Shown here one piece after another: positions 1 to 14,600 of a stretch of DNA of 64,000 nucleotides. The position numbers were made by a program, and so were the translations under genes. Within the stretch, counting starts at the first letter, position 1. Each line of letters opens with the position of its first letter. The DNA comes from Mycteria americana (lineage: Eukaryota; Chordata; Aves; Ciconiiformes; Ciconiidae): positions 42,213,501-42,277,500 of the forward strand of contig NC_134368.1 in the NCBI RefSeq assembly GCF_035582795.1, in the 5' to 3' direction. Below the pieces are notes generated by a model that saw only the letters and a program-made list of their open reading frames with translations, searched no databases and was not told the origin of the DNA.

Positions 1-1179
1 TAAGAGGAAAGGCATTCATCGTACCGACCCTGCTAAGCCCAGTTATCTGGAAATCTCATTTGAAAATTTCAGTTACTTGTTCTTGCTGTGAATTGTTGCC
101 TTTAACAATAAATTGTTTCCAAGGGTGACTGAAGCAATTATTTTGTATAGCTCACATGTCATTGGAATTGGTTCATGTAATTAAGATAGTGTCCTTTGGA
201 ACAGAACTGGAACCTAAAATAAATGAAAAGAGTTCATTTCATTTCTCTATTGGTATATTTGAATGTGCAAGTTTTCTCATTATATTTGGACTCCTCTGCA
301 TTCCCTAGTTTTGGTCCAAAGTAATAAGTTTTAAAATTCAATCATCATCAATCCATAGACGTAAACAAAGTTTTATATATTTTGAAAAAGCATTCATACG
401 CACATGAGTCTTATATGGCATTCAGCAATGCTACCAAATATAGCATACATAGCCTGCCACCAAAAAATTGGTATGATAGCCTAACAACCTCTTGCAACAC
501 ACCTGGGATCACTGAGTCGAAGCAATGCCCATGGATGTGAATCATATGTGTTAAACATTGACAAAAAAATGAGACATCTGTCATGCCAGAAGCAGGCTAT
601 ATGTCAGAATACTCACCAACTATCTATCTTTTTTAAAACTAGCAACAATCTGGGTTTTTTAAGACCTATACAGGCAGGTTTGGCAGCATAAATCTGCACT
701 ACCTGAATGAGGAGAAATATCATGGCTTATGAAGCCTTTGGGAAGACGTTTGAATACCATGAGCATGAGAGTAGATTTTCTGGTCTACCTATCTATTTCA
801 CAGAGAAGGAACAGAAAAACCTGTCCTGCCATTTCTACAAGTCCTGTGAGGTACTGTAGGCTTTGGGTAAGTGAAATTTAATGCAGAACTGACTTCAAAA
901 AAGAAATAGGGATTTTTTCCAGCAAACCAAAATATTTTACTTCAAATTAAATCTACCCAAAAAGGTATATTTAATTTTGATTTTTTAAGTAGGAATGTTT
1001 CTAATGGCACTCTAGATTTCCTTTGGAAAAACTTCCATTTTGCAGAAGTCCTTTTTTCCATCCAATTATTCTGACAACATATTCCCAAATAGCTTTTAGC
1101 ATAAAAGAGGATTATATATGTTACAGATATTTCTCAGTGCCTTCTTAAGGCTATAGCTTCTTCAGACCTCATTCTTTAC

Positions 1180-1209
1180 TTTTTGTTTGTTTGTTTGTTT
1201 GTTTGTTTT
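1180..1209. repeat. (TTTG)n microsatellite
   Basis: About six to seven tandem TTTG units in a T-rich context, ending in TTTTATTATT. The units are nearly perfect, so length variation between individuals is plausible. It could also be read as the inverted tail of a retroposed element, but no element body is recognised beside it. Confidence 0.85.
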
Positions 1210-2577
1210 ATTATTTCTTACTTCTGGCCTTAGCAAATAACCATTCAATAAGTTATTGCATATGGAAAAGTATTGATTTTGCATGTGAAAGGGAATAATG
1301 CTCACAGAGCAAACCTGATCTTGAGCTACTGAGCACTGATGGCAGAGAAAGAAGGGTCTGGCAGTGGCTGAACAGCAGTGGTGGGGATACGAGATGCAAC
1401 TGGGACAGTTAATGCTCTGGGCAACCAGAGGGAAAAGCAGCCAGAGTGTAATCTAACTGCAAAAACTCCGAGCGATTACCAGACTAAGCCTTGGGCCTGG
1501 AAGCCATGCTGGAAGCTCAAAAAAATTGCAGATAGCACCATTTCTTAAACTATGCCAATTTAAAGTCTGTGGAATAATGAAGAAAAGAAGAGAAATAGTG
1601 TGAAACAACAAAAATAAACCTGCAGAAAAAAAAACAGTTAAGAAAACAATATAGACAATAGTATGCATTCCCACTGATTAAATTATTTAGACTGAATAAT
1701 TGCCTTTATTATGGAATGCAAATATTTACGCTTTTGATTTTGTATTTTTAGCATTGATAGAAAAGCACTTTGTAAACATCAGGAAAAGCTTCACTTGACA
1801 ATTTTTGACACATCTATTGTAAAAAGTCAGAAATGAGAAAATAATGTAATTCACTAAAAGTTATCAAAACCTACTCCCTCTGGCCAACCCCTCATATTTC
1901 TGATTGCTCTGTTTTATAAAAGCAGTGTGCAAACTTGAAATTTTAAGCTTAGAAAATGAAAAAATCCTGAATTGTGTATCTCAGATACATGATGTAAGAA
2001 CTGTGAAGATTTGGTGCAGAAAAAAACTAGTCTTCACATTGTATAAAACATACTTTATCTCCACCATTATTGCCAACTGGAGTGGAGTTAATGTTTGCTT
2101 AATTTAACTATTTAAAATGTTATAGACAGAAGTGTTCAAGAGCCTGTGGTTGGATGAGCTGCTTCTATTCACATTATTTGGGAGCCTTCTGCACTGAAGT
2201 TGCATTTGCAGTATGAGTTTAATAACTTATTCTAAATTGTGATTGAAAGCAATAACATTGCTATCAGTAGCAAAAAAGCACAGTAAAAAAGAAGCAGGAT
2301 TAAGAGTAATCTCTAGACTAAAGCTATAAACTGAACACGGCAAGCTTTAGGGTGGCTATTTAATTATCATCCATGTATTACTTTTTTTAGTGATTTTATT
2401 TTTCCACAAAAGCACAGGGTATGTGATACATGCCAAAAGGGCACCCTGACCCCTTTAAGTTCTGCTATTAACCTAATAAGGATCTTGTCCTGGACAGCTG
2501 ATGATTGCATAGTGTAATTATAGAAACAGGGATAATTGCATTATACATAGGCAGTAGGGAATCTGCTACTCAACAAT

Positions 2578-2632
2578 AAGGGCCTGAGCATGATGATCCC
2601 ACTGACTTCAGCTCTTAATTGACTTCAAAGAG
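2578..2632. repeat. Possible ancient amniote repeat fragment (GACTTCA motif)
   Basis: The stretch begins with GGCCTGAGCATGATGATCCC and has two GACTTCA motifs about 20 bp apart. It resembles a family I recall as common in turtle, crocodile and bird DNA, in which a GGCCTGATCC-like end is followed by inverted copies of TTGACTTCAATGG. The match is short and divergent, so the family assignment is tentative. Confidence 0.3.
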
Positions 2633-3271
2633 GGTTAAAACTGAACAGCAGCTTTTAGGATAAACCTTTCAACAAGCACAAATTCAGACAGGCGAGATGA
2701 TCCAATACACTTGACAACCAAGTAATTTTGCGTCCCCATATCCCTTCTACTCTGATTTTTCGACTCAACCTCTATCCCAAGTAAGGGTTATGATTATGTT
2801 ATGATTTTAACAGGCACACAAAATAGAAAAAGTCTTAATGTTATGATTGGAACTAAATGCTGTATGAACAAATATGTATGAATAAGTTAAATATCCATGA
2901 TCTTGAAAGAGCTTTATCCACTCTTTTGGGGCTGCGTAGCAAGTAATTTAAATAGTCAGCCACATCTGTTCTGTGCTGGAAAAACTGGGCCAAAAAAGAA
3001 AATACTAGTTTCTGCCCGAGGTTTCAAAATGGAAAAGAAGTGGTTATACCTTGTGTTAGAACTTTATTTGATCATAATTAAGTTTAAGAGTGCACAAGTG
3101 TGTAAGATAGCAAAGCACACAACCTCAGAGAGTCTGAGGCCATGTCTTCATTAGCAACTAGCGTGTCTTGATAGGAGCAGATGTGGAGGGAGACAAAGAC
3201 CTGGTCCTGAGAATGCAACATGCACAGTACATGTCACTCTGGCTCATGTTAGCCCCACCTTGGGCCCAAAT

Positions 3272-3407
3272 CCCTGCTAGCTGCTGAAGGTCAGGCATGG
3301 GCATTCCTAGGGCACGTCTTCCAGTTTCAGGATCTAGCTCCCTGCTAGCTGCTGAAGGTCAGTCATGGGCATTCCTAGGGCACGTCTTCCAGTTTCAGGA
3401 TCTAGTT
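3272..3407. repeat. 68-bp direct tandem duplication (two copies)
   Basis: Two adjacent copies of a 68-bp unit lie at 3272-3339 and 3340-3407. Each begins CCCTGCTAGCTGCTGAAGG. I count only two mismatches between the copies (CAGGCATGGG versus CAGTCATGGG, and TAGCT versus TAGTT), so they are about 97% identical and the duplication looks recent compared with the surrounding decayed repeats. The unit itself is not recognised as part of a known repeat or exon. Confidence 0.93.
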
Positions 3408-6400
3408 CCGTGCACTCCCGGATCACTCTATGCCCTGTTGGGGCAGAACTGAAGCCCTGTTGAGTGGACATAATTTTGCTGCTTCAAAAGTGCACTCCTG
3501 ATCCAAACTAGGTGACAGGCACTTTTGAATAACATGCCAAAGTTGTTCAAACCTGTTAAAAGTTAGGAAAACATAACTATCCAAGCCTTTTGAGTGGTCT
3601 TGCAAGTGTTAGCTTTGTCAATTACATGGATTTACCAATGAATAACTTCTCTGTATAAGAATAGTAAATGTGCCTCAATAGCATTTTAAATGATTTTTTA
3701 CTATGTGTGTTCAATATTCAGTTTTCCATGTAGTTCTGCGTTTCCATAGAGATGCACCGTGTTTGGAAGAAAAGCCTGCCAGGAGTTAATCTGATTAATA
3801 ATGTTAAAATGCTTAAGACTGAGAAAAGCTTAAGTGTGTTTTGCTGGTGAAAGCGACTCTTTATCTCACCTGAATGTGGAATAAATAGGAGAGACTCTGG
3901 CACGTGTTCAGGGGAGTCTGAGATACAAACCTGAGAGGCAGCCAGCCCTGAGGAAAGTCTAAAGATTAATTCAGCTTATGTTACCGTGAGCTTTGTCAGT
4001 AAAGCCAGGCCTCAAGAGCAGCCCTGTAGTCTTGGACCTTCCTTCCCTTGGATTGGGAAGGTCACTGAGGAACGCTTAAGGAACCTAAGCCTGGAAGGGA
4101 CCGTCCCTCACTTCACCAGATCCTGCTCCCAGGTAGCACCTAGCAAAATGTTGTTCAGCAGCAAGAAAGAAGAGAGGCAAAAAGAAGATGGAGCAGAGAG
4201 ATTAAATGTAATGAAGCCCTGGTGCAAAACCGACTGAGTGCTTCTTCAGGCTTTTGCTATGGAGAGCAGTGCTGAACGTGGGAGCGAGAGCAGAACATCT
4301 TAATGGGAATGAGGACATGAAAGTAGAAATAAATATACAGCAGATGGGCAAAAAACTCAGGGAGATCAAGTGCTGGAAACTTCAAATTATTCATTTATCA
4401 GGAAGGAGAACACCAGAGAAAGAATATTATTTTAATGAAGGAATATAATTACAATAATATTTTGTGAATATTAGTCATGAATAAATTGTGGCTTTCTGTA
4501 GCAGAAAAGGATTACTATCCAATTAAGATTAGTAGGAGCAAAAACTAAACAGTTTTAAGATCAAACCTGATGAATTCATGCAAAGAAATATACAGTATGA
4601 TTACCTGTGATAGAAGAGACTGATTTTAAATCACAGAAAATTCAGGCCAGTATTTCCATATTCCTAAACCTAATGAACTATTAAAACTGTCTTAAATTCC
4701 TTTAGAAGGAGCAGACCAGAACTTGTCTAAACGAAAACCAAAAGTCTAAACAAGTGCATTTAGTCCTGTGGTTATGCTGTGTCTCTGTATAAAAATTTTG
4801 TTACTTTTTCATTTTTAAATTCAAATTATCTAATTGACTTTTATGTATGGAGCATAAGTCTTTTTCACTTTCCAGTAACTCAGAAAACTGGAAATGTTTC
4901 CATCTCCTTCTCCTTATGTATGTACACTAATTCTCATTAAGTTTTAAATTGAAAAAAAATTGGCAGCAAAAACACTGAATACAATACATAGGTATTGTTA
5001 ACTTTGAATAATTTTGTTGGTTTGTTTAAACTATTTTTTCCTTGCTGGGAACAGAAAATATCCCACAGGAAAAAACAGTATTTCAACATTATTTTCCTTC
5101 AGAAAAGGAACAAAAAGTTGAAATATCACAATTTTTTCTTGGAATGAAATGTTCCAAAATAATTCAATTTGGAAATGTCTATGTTTCGTTTTGACTTACT
5201 AAATCAAAGTGTTTTATTTTCTTGAACTGAACCCAAACACTGTGTTTCAAGTCAATTCAACATTAATTTGCTTTGGCCTATTGTGCCTCATGGGAATTTG
5301 AGTAGTGCCCCCTGGTTCCCATGCTTTCATAGGGGCTAGGCTTCTTGGCAAACTTTTTCCCATTGCACTGCAGCATGTGACTCTAATGATGAGCCGTATG
5401 GCTTGGTCAGAGGGGAGCTCATGATGCATAATGGGACATAAACTTTTGCAAAGACAATCTGCATTTTTTCCTTAAAAAGCATTTGACACAATCCCCAGCC
5501 TGCTTTCTTCAAAAGCAATATTGCTAGAAAGGCTAGGAAGGGAGGACTTGGTTTGCAGGTATATTGTTGAAAATTTTGTGTACGTGAAAAGTCATGGAAT
5601 TCCAAGAGTTAAGAAACAGGACCGCTTTCATGTCTGTCATAACTCCTTTTAGATGGGGAGGAAATTGGCCCCTACATATCTTGACAACATAGTAGAGAGG
5701 ACTGCAATCTACAGAAGTCAAGGGGAAAAAATGTGATAATACAGCAGATGGGGAATGTGTTCCTATGGTGACTAGATACAGTATATTTTCTGCTAAGATA
5801 TACCAATGAAAAGCAACACAGACTGCAGTAATGGAAGACCGAACACTAATTCTTCCTAGGTTAATTATAGTCAGGCTGCTGCTAATAGTGATAGCCAATA
5901 CTAAAACCTACGCTCCCATTGTTTGTTTAATATGTACTATATTATGATTACCAGAAACTTTAAACTAGATAAAAGAAAGGATAAATAAAGCATTTTAATT
6001 GGTTTAGTATTTTGCTTTCAGCGCCCCCCCCCAAAATCATCATAAAGATCAGAACTGTAGTGCATTGGGTTACCTGCTCAAACAGATGGGAATAGCTGGA
6101 CTTAGAGACCTAGACGGAGAGAGGATGTGTTGTGAAGAGATTTCTCATCATGTTACAGGAAGATACATTGTCAAATGCATGATGAGGTTGCAGAGACAAG
6201 GTTTAAGAAGTTAGGAAATGCCAGCATTAAGGTTGCCTGCGGCCTTATTTCTGTCCTTTGAGAGCTAACTGAATGATACAGTTTTTCTCCCCTTTATGCA
6301 AAAACATCTATGCAAACAAAAACTTACAGTTGTGTCAAAAGGTTTCTGCAGCAAGTTTTTTAAATCTTGTCAAATGATATCTTCCACAGAAGCATCTGTT

Positions 6401-8534
6401 CTGACATTAACAAAATCTAAAAAACATCTGGATGAGAGCATGCTGTTTTTTCAAAAGGTCCTCAGCTACACGGTGGTGTCTCTGCTCCTCAGCCTTTATT
6501 TCAGGAGAGAGAGAGTTTCCTCCTTCTGTCCTGGACAGGATGTCTGTTCCTGGCTTTGGCATCCACATACAACACTGGTTGCACAGAAACTGGTCAGCTA
6601 GCGTTCAAGGCTCTCTGAAGAACTGAGCTGCCTTTTCATGCATATCATGTGACTAGTCTTGGCATTGTCTTAATGGCATTAGTAATGTTTTGATATATGA
6701 TATGTGGCAATATACTTCCTATATAGTAGAAATAATAATGATGATATAATAAAGTGGGGAAAGATCTGTTTGGCAAGTGAAGCTAACTAAAATAATCTTA
6801 CAAGCACTAAGAAGCCTCTGCAGGGTTATAGTGGAAACATGAATAAAACTAAAAGACACACTCAGTGATATTTTCCTGGATGAGCCACTGAGAATGTGTG
6901 TGAACAGTCAGGGACTGCGATTATTGGGGGATATCCAGCTATTCATTTTGCCATGAGTCTGAGACAGCTCACTCAATGCAAATGAAAGGCATGTTTGCCT
7001 CTGTGATGGCCCGTTACTGGCTTGATTTGCAAAAAGAGCTATAAATTATGTTGAAGAATGCCAAATGTATAGTTTTGTGATGTTAACGGTACATGAGGGA
7101 AAGAAGAGGAATGCAAGTCATTTAATTGCAAAAAACCCTTTTTGTCTGGTTTTCAGTTAGGCGAATATAGATGTAGTACACTCTCAAATTGTGCTCAGAA
7201 ATGCAAATTATTTTATCTGGCTGCCAAAGAAGGTTCCAATTATCAAGTCAGATTGAAAAAAAAAAAAATCACATTTCCTATTGCACAACCCAATGCAAAT
7301 GCTTGCATTTCTCCAAACCTGCCTCAGCTGCACTTGCTAGGTAGTAGTAAAGGAGCTTGTCTGTAATTACAAAGGTGTTAATTTCAGCATTGCGTGTACT
7401 TTTTCTTTTTACTAGATTGGCATGAACATTTCACACTCTAGTGTGTGCTGTAATTGGAACAAACTGCAACACCTACTACTAAAAACTGAGCTCTTTGTAG
7501 CCATTGCTTGTCCCTTCCATTTAAAATTCCCTAGCCACACTTCTGCCTCCCAAGCTGCCTTTGAAGGCAGATTTATGTGTTTTAAGTACGATTCAAGCAT
7601 ATTGCAGGCACAGCAGGAGATTGTAAACAATCAGAAACTGAATTGGGGGAGTCCTCAGCATCTCAGTGTGGTAGAACCTGAAAAACACCTGCAGCTTAAC
7701 TGTTTACACGTACGTTACGGATGATTCAGCATTGCTAGTAAATGTTATTAAGGAATATCAGGCAAAACACAGAGCAGTGTAACCAGCCTATATGGATGCT
7801 CGCTGTGCACAGGAATCACTGCTGTGTTGAAGACAGGGTTTGACTGGCTTCCGGAAGATTCATCCACTTCTTTATCATCATCTTTATTTTACACAGCTGA
7901 CTTCACAAAAGGATATCTCAAGGTAATATGAGAAAACAAACTCTGCTTTGATCTAAAATTGAGTGATTACATGTGTATCTTGAAGGGCTTCCACTTGGTA
8001 ATTCTGTATTAAACACCTGTTAGAAAAATACTGGATATATATATAATATAAAGCTCATTTGCCTTGGTCCATCGGGTTCAAAATTATATACATCATATAA
8101 CCAGAGATAGGAAAGATATTATATTTTTCTCAGCTCTTTCTGTACAAAAACACTTTTTTGTCCTTTTGCGTATGTCTAGGACCACGTTCCTACTGGAAGA
8201 GGAATCAATGATGCAAATTCCGGATATGTCCTCAGTGTTAGGTGTTGACCAGACAAAACACAGTGGTCTTTGAATAGCAATAGCCTCAGCAGCAAGCAGA
8301 GATATTTTCCTTTTCAAAAATTGTCTCAAGAAACAACACTGTCTAAAGACAAGGACCACTGTCAACAGGCAGATCCCATTTTGGTAATATGCCCTAACAG
8401 GGATATATTTGTTCTTGGTTTTCTTTCTCCCTCAGTGGCTCTTTGGCATAACTTCTGCACCAGGGCTATGCAATTTTTTAACACTGCAAGCATGGCTTTC
8501 CCTTTCTCCTGAGAAAAGGAAGTCTGGATGACTA
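3408..8534. other. AT-rich non-coding stretch
   Basis: No gene is supported. One segment (about 5268-5432) may be an old interspersed repeat and is listed separately. A run of C occurs near 6023 and an A-run near 7257. The longest open frame here (5533-5898, minus strand, 121 codons) has no recognisable domain. Confidence 0.55.
5268..5432. repeat. Possible ancient interspersed repeat
   Basis: The segment carries CCTCATGGGAATTTGAG, TTCCCATGCTTTCATAGG and CATGATGCATAATGGGAC. These resemble a sauropsid repeat type rich in CATGATGCATNNTGGG and TCCCATG motifs. It is rather richer in GC than its flanks. This is recognition of pattern only, and the family name and borders are unknown. Confidence 0.3.
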
Positions 8535-8605
8535 GGGCTGGGTCAGGGAGCTGAAATCAAGCCTCCCACTTCCTGGGAAAGTGCTTTAATCACTGACTAG
8601 CAGTC
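8535..8605 (-). repeat. SINE-like fragment, tRNA-related head (antisense)
   Basis: The order GAAATCAAGCCTCCCACTTCC followed by GTGCTTTAATCACTGAC resembles the reverse complement of a tRNA-derived SINE head of the MIR/CORE-SINE type: B-box region, then a TTAACCACT-like A-box end. It is strongly diverged and short, with no body or tail recovered. Confidence 0.35.
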
Positions 8606-11600
8606 ACTAAACATGCAAACAGTGAAGGGTTACTCTTTTAAAAAATTATTTTATTTAGTGAAAGTGGCTCTGGCACTCTGCTTTGTGCTAAACTCGTTGC
8701 TGCTGACAAAGTGTTTTGGGATTCCTCTGCCGATGTATAAGACACCAGACCACTCAAGGGACTTCCAGATGTCCTAAACTGTTTTAAAGATAGGCTCAAT
8801 TTGTCTAAGGTTATGATACTTGTAGACATGAATAATAGCAAAACGTAGGATGTGTAATGATTAAGATTGTTTGTTTTGGACATGGAAACGTAATCTCTGC
8901 CTAAATTGCGTGCTAGACCCAAATGCTTTTCATGACTCATAAAGTCAGTGTTTGGCAAATGACTATGACCACTATTATTTATAGGGAAACACTGTTAAAA
9001 AATGGCTGCTTTTCACGGGAGTAGCAGAGAGTCCTTCGTTCTGGACTTCAGGCAGTTGATAAAGTCAGGGATAAAATTTCTAATAAGAAAGTTTCACCCA
9101 AGGCAATGTTTCCATCTAAACTCTCTGGCTTTCTTCAGCTGTCCCTCAGTCTGATCGATAGGTCCTTCAGAATTAACCTAGCTTCATTTTGTAGAATGTG
9201 ACCCTAATGTTGTCTTTACTCTTCCAAATACATGAGCATCTGCAATCTTCCTATCTAAAAACTCTGGGCTAAGAAACAGAATCACTGTAACATGAATGCT
9301 GCTACAGCTGGGTACGTCTGAAGAGATGAGCCCTTAAATCTAATACAGCCCAGTAAAATAGAAGGTGTTAAACTCGGCTTGATTTTTTTTTTAATTTTTG
9401 CCTTAAGAATCATACAAGAAATGAGACAGATAGGTGATACCTTTGTTGGAGACTTTTAACAGTCAAACTGCGAAAGACAATATTCAAGTTTTTAAACAGG
9501 AATTTGCAGAACTGACCTTGTTCTGGTTATCCTTTCAAATGCCTAGTTGCATCCTCTGAAATCCTTCTGGAAAGACTGCAGAGAAGATCAAGAAAAGTTG
9601 ACTCTACCAGAAACCCTTCTAAAATGTTGTACTATTCCACAAAACAGGGCATGTTTATCTGGAGCTGTGGACCTCAGGAAGGATGTTGTAAGTGGTTGAG
9701 AATTTATAGTTTCCACAGAAGAGGAAAAACACAATTTTTCAGTCTACCTATATCTGAGAACTGAAACATACAGAAGACATGTGACAGTATGGTCATTAGT
9801 TTAAAAAAAAGAAAATAAATAAATTAAATTAAACTAAATTAAATTAAATTCAAAAATAAATTAAAAGAAAACAAAAACATCTAACAGGAAACAATTATCT
9901 TGCCCTGCAAGGAAGGCTTAAAACTATTTTTGTATTTCAAGGATGTTAGCAAAAATTTGTGAATTTTCATCAAAAACCTTCTACCCCCTTTTAACACCCT
10001 ACACCCCAGCAGAAAACATTTACAATGTTGACATTTTCTCTTTTATCAACTCTGATTATAAAAAGTTGCTGCTGGCTTAATCATTATTTTTCTTCAGAAG
10101 TTGAAGGCTTGTGTGTCTCAATGGCAGTAAGATTTCTCTCTCTCTCCCCAGCGGTGGTGTTTTAGAAGCAGCTTTGACACCAGTATTTACATACATCTCT
10201 GAATTGCAAAGGTTGTGTGCCTTGCAAATGCAAGCAGTTGCTTTATGGCTATTTATGAATGACCTATATGACTGATTCACATGACAAATACGGTAATAAG
10301 CAATAATTGACAGCATTTTAGTGTTGATATATTGTTCCTGGTTTAACTTTGTTTTAATTTTTCCTCATGATTAAAATTAGATTATGTCAAGTTCACATTC
10401 ACATATAAGATAAAAAGAACCAACAAGAAAAGGGTTTTGTTTTTCCTCCTTAAACCCCCTTAAACCTCATAGGTTAAGTCATGGAAACCTATAAAGCTCC
10501 TTTAGTGAAAACACATATACATTGCATGTTGCTGGATTTGTTGAGGTCATTTGATATGATCTATGTTCTGTAATGTGTGACTAGATTTCATATGGAGCTT
10601 TGAAACAGTAGGCTAAAATGACCATTTTAAACATTTTAAATGAACACTTTAAAAACAAATTAGGCACCAGAAGTATATATCTATAGCACTATTTACCATT
10701 CCAGTTGATATAAAAAATGGATGTTTGAGAAAAAGTTAATATTAAATACTCTATTCAGTAAGTTGACCATTTATTCCACCTTTATTTTTTACCATTGTGT
10801 GGAATTTTGTCATAAAAACACAGACAAACTCTAGTTTGCAATATATGTGAGCTAATTAAAGGTAAATAATAGACAAAATCAGGAGGAATATTTAGTTACA
10901 TGGAATTGAAAAATAGGGTGAATGTGAATGCTGTTTGGTATTAAATTACCCTCATCGTTTAAAAAACACCTGGATGGGTTCAAGAAGTAAAGTAAGGCTG
11001 AGCAAAATATGAATTAATGAATAACACATTTCCATGATAGAATGTTTTTGACTACTATATAGACCTATAAATAAAACATGCTATGTGCATAGTTGGCACC
11101 CACCAATTGACTAATGTTAATGTAAGTAGACACAGATTTCTAGAGTCTTTTTATATAAAATGTGGCTAGTTTCTGCTTTCTATGCTATGTTAATGAATGC
11201 CAGGGAGACTATCGGCTGTATTTTAACTTTTTGTTTACTTCGTCAGACTCATGCTGAGAGAGCAGTAAGTGCCATTCCCATAGCATAGGGCTTACCACAT
11301 GTACTTAAAAGGTCCATACTTACACAATTAATCACATTTTAAAAATTATTTGCTTTCCCACATTGAACACAATAGGCCTTTGTTATATTTAACAGCTTAT
11401 GCACAAAAGAAATGCACGAGCTGCTAAAATACTATAATCGCATAGCATTGGCTACAATAAATCGCTAAGTTTTAATATGTCTGGACTGCAACAGGCTCAT
11501 GATTATCTAAGATGGTGGAGGATAATTTCCCCCTGAAAGAAGAGAATAGGGAATTTAGCAGCTATTTTTGTGGGGGAGTATATTGGAAAGCTCAGCTGAG

Positions 11601-14600
11601 AGGTTATAGAGAACAAAACTAGTCGCTGGCAGTGGAGGAAACAGAATTATCCCAAATGTCTCAATATCAGCAGCAAAGAAAAACTCCACTAAAAAAACAA
11701 TGACAGAACAATAACAAAAAGCAAGAAGACTGATTAAGATGTACAATAGGTCATGTATAGCAATAATAACCAAATGGTAAAGGTAACAGTTTCTTTTTAC
11801 TTTGGGCAGCAGTTAATTCAGCAGCTTAGCAGTGGATCTGGGATAGAGAATCTGAAGGGATTTCTGGGCTTGTTAGCATTTAATAGCAGAAGATGAAGAC
11901 AAACATAGGCTAAATTCTTCCCATATTGGGGAAGAATAAAAGGATCATCTATACCTTTCTTCCCAAAGAGGTGGAGAAGCAGAAGGAGACAATAGCGCTG
12001 TTGCAGGTATAATCAAAGTGGCATAGAGGAGAGAACTAGTAGCATGGTGGAAACGGTAGCTGGCAGTGCCATATTCTGCACCTGACTGCCTTTGCTTAAA
12101 ATAGCAATAAGCACAAAGGATGTTTTCCAGCAAAGCAGCAGCTCTCTGGGTAGCCAAGCCTGGGGAAAGGTTGTATAAGAATAAGTTGGCTTAAAAGAGT
12201 GGTAGGCTAGTGAGAAACTCTAAGTAAGATGATACCATTAATCATAGGAAAGAACTCCATGAACTCTCAGAAAAAAATCCAAGTATAGGTGACAACATGG
12301 AAATAATTCCATTTGCATTTCAGAGAAAACGTTTGTCCTTTTACATAAAGTATGGGACCTCAATGGAATATGCTGCTTTTAATAATGTCCTGGAGCTCAT
12401 GCGTTAGAAATGACACAGGAGGAAAGGCATAACTTTCTGCAGCAGCTGCAGTTCCAAGTGCTGCTGGAGTCTACTTTCACCTTGTCTGCAAGAGCCAATA
12501 CGAGCACAGCATATGAAGTTGTGGGTGCAGATAGTAAAAATATTCTAATCCAAAATATTAAAGTTCTAAATATTTTAATTAGATTAGACGTGTGTGTGTT
12601 CAGATGAACTATTGAGCTGTCAGGCTCAGCCTTTAGGCTGGCTACAGGATTGATTGCTCATATTTGGAAAAATGCAGGAGACTATCACTGATTGCTTAAG
12701 TATTTTCTTGAAACATCTTCTTTTTTTTGTCCTAACTTGTGACGACTATGCCCACCTAGTGAATCCTAAATCTTAAAATGGAAATGAATAATATAACTTC
12801 CAAGCTAATACACAAAGTGTATCCACAAGTGAAATCTCAGGCAAGTTCCACTGCTAAGTGTATGAAAAGCCAGTCAGACAACACTGAGACTAACCAATTT
12901 ACCATGTTTGCATAATGTCCAGAAAAAATAAATGGCAGGAATCACAGATTGATAAGTAGGTTTGACAGCAATTAGTTTCCCTTACAAATAAAAAATGCTG
13001 CAACCTTTCCCCAAAACCTCTGCTAACAGCACTAGAAGACCTCCCATGTTAGATGAGAAGGAGGGAGAATTTGAGCATAGCTTCTGAGAAAAGAAGAAGT
13101 AGTAAGGTAGAAGGCAGAGGAGACTAAACGGACTACCACAGAAGTGCACAATATACAAAATAATCTTTCTAAAGATATTTAGGACCACATCAAAAAAACC
13201 CTGGGGTCCCTGGCCACTAAAGTGCAATTCTGAATCCAGAGTGAGCCACAATATCTAGGGAGAAGAAGAAACCTCTTCTAAGGACAGGAGTGAGTCCTAC
13301 CCCTCATATGGCTATATGTAAGTGGTTACATCTATGTGGGACTCTCACTATACAGAAAACTCTCTTGCAAAGAAAGAGACTTGGACAAATAGAGCAGGTC
13401 CCAGTCTTTTCTTTTAAAAATCTAACATGTTTTATCCAATCACCAGTTAATGTGAATTGAGAGAAAAGGTATTGGAAGTGATCTTCTCCATTGCAGGTAA
13501 CAGATCCAGTGGACACTACCTCATATCTGCACTATTAACTCATCTCAGGACCTGTTCATCTTACATTATTTTCTCTACAATCATATAATGCAACAACATC
13601 AATTCCAACAGTGGAGAATGGTCCTGCCCACCTTACCTCAAGTCTTACAGTGAGAAAACTCTCTCAGCATGTTGGAAAAAACCTGTTTGGATCTTCTCAG
13701 CCTCATAAACTTGGGTGTCCCTTATTCTGACAACCTACCTTTTATATTCAAGGTAGGTATCTACCTTATCACTCTTCTGCAATTCCATCTATCTTTTGTG
13801 AGAAGCTGTTCCGTCAGTTTATGGCTGGCGTGTGTCCCAAGATGCCCACTCAAGCCCCTTAGGAGGCTTAAATCTCTGGGTCCTTCTTCACCCTGCCAGA
13901 CTGGCACAACTCAAGGCATGCTGTCCTCACTGCCCAAAGACTGGTTACAGCCAGACAGGGTGGCAGTGGTTAATCTGGCACTGGCAGGGTAAAGCAGTTC
14001 TTGTGCTGGCACCGCTGGGCATTGCTGGGACACCGAGGGATGCTGGATGTGCCACTAAACCGACGAAATACTGAGGCAGACTGAGTACAAGCTCCTAAAC
14101 CATCTTGACAGAAAAGTTGTTTTCTTCCTTCTTGAAGTGGCACGCAATCTATTGCATATATTTGGAATCCTGTATAAGCAGATGTGGTCAAAATTTGGTT
14201 TTGGCTGTTTTTTCCACTCTGTATAAGTGAGAGGTAAGACTGAACTGCAAAGCAATATTCTTTGAAAGGTTCCCATGAATTTACTACGAGAGCACACTCC
14301 GAATGGTTATGAGAACTTTGGGATCCATTGCAGCACTGTTCACAGTGACCCTTTCCATTATTTTATGGAACATATGGACCTGGCTGTCAATTTTAATAGG
14401 GAAGACAACTTTGTTTAACACAGAAATGTATCTTTAATAGCCAAACCTGTAGCTGTGAGCATTCTGTAAAAGTCTCAGGCAGAGACATTTGTGGAAATGC
14501 ATTTGAATTTATTTAAAATCCTGGAAAGGACTGAATGTCAAGCAAATTTTTAAATTTATAAACTACCCATGTGTCCATGGATTATAAGATTTTCTGATAC

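Larger units (their letters stand above)
1..3271. other. AT-rich non-coding stretch
   Basis: No exon, RNA gene or recognisable long repeat is seen. It contains a TTTG microsatellite and one faint ancient repeat, listed separately. The few open frames are under 90 codons, overlap freely on both strands and show no domain I recognise. Confidence 0.6.

Noticed and set aside
3140..3250. Possible hAT-type transposon end (GCCATGTCTTCATTAGCAACTAG)
   Set aside because: It resembles the 'gccatgtctacactagc' start of some sauropsid DNA transposons, but no matching inverted end or body could be found.
5533..5898. 121-codon minus-strand frame
   Set aside because: No recognisable domain, low-complexity hydrophobic composition, and a length not surprising in 64 kb scanned in six frames.
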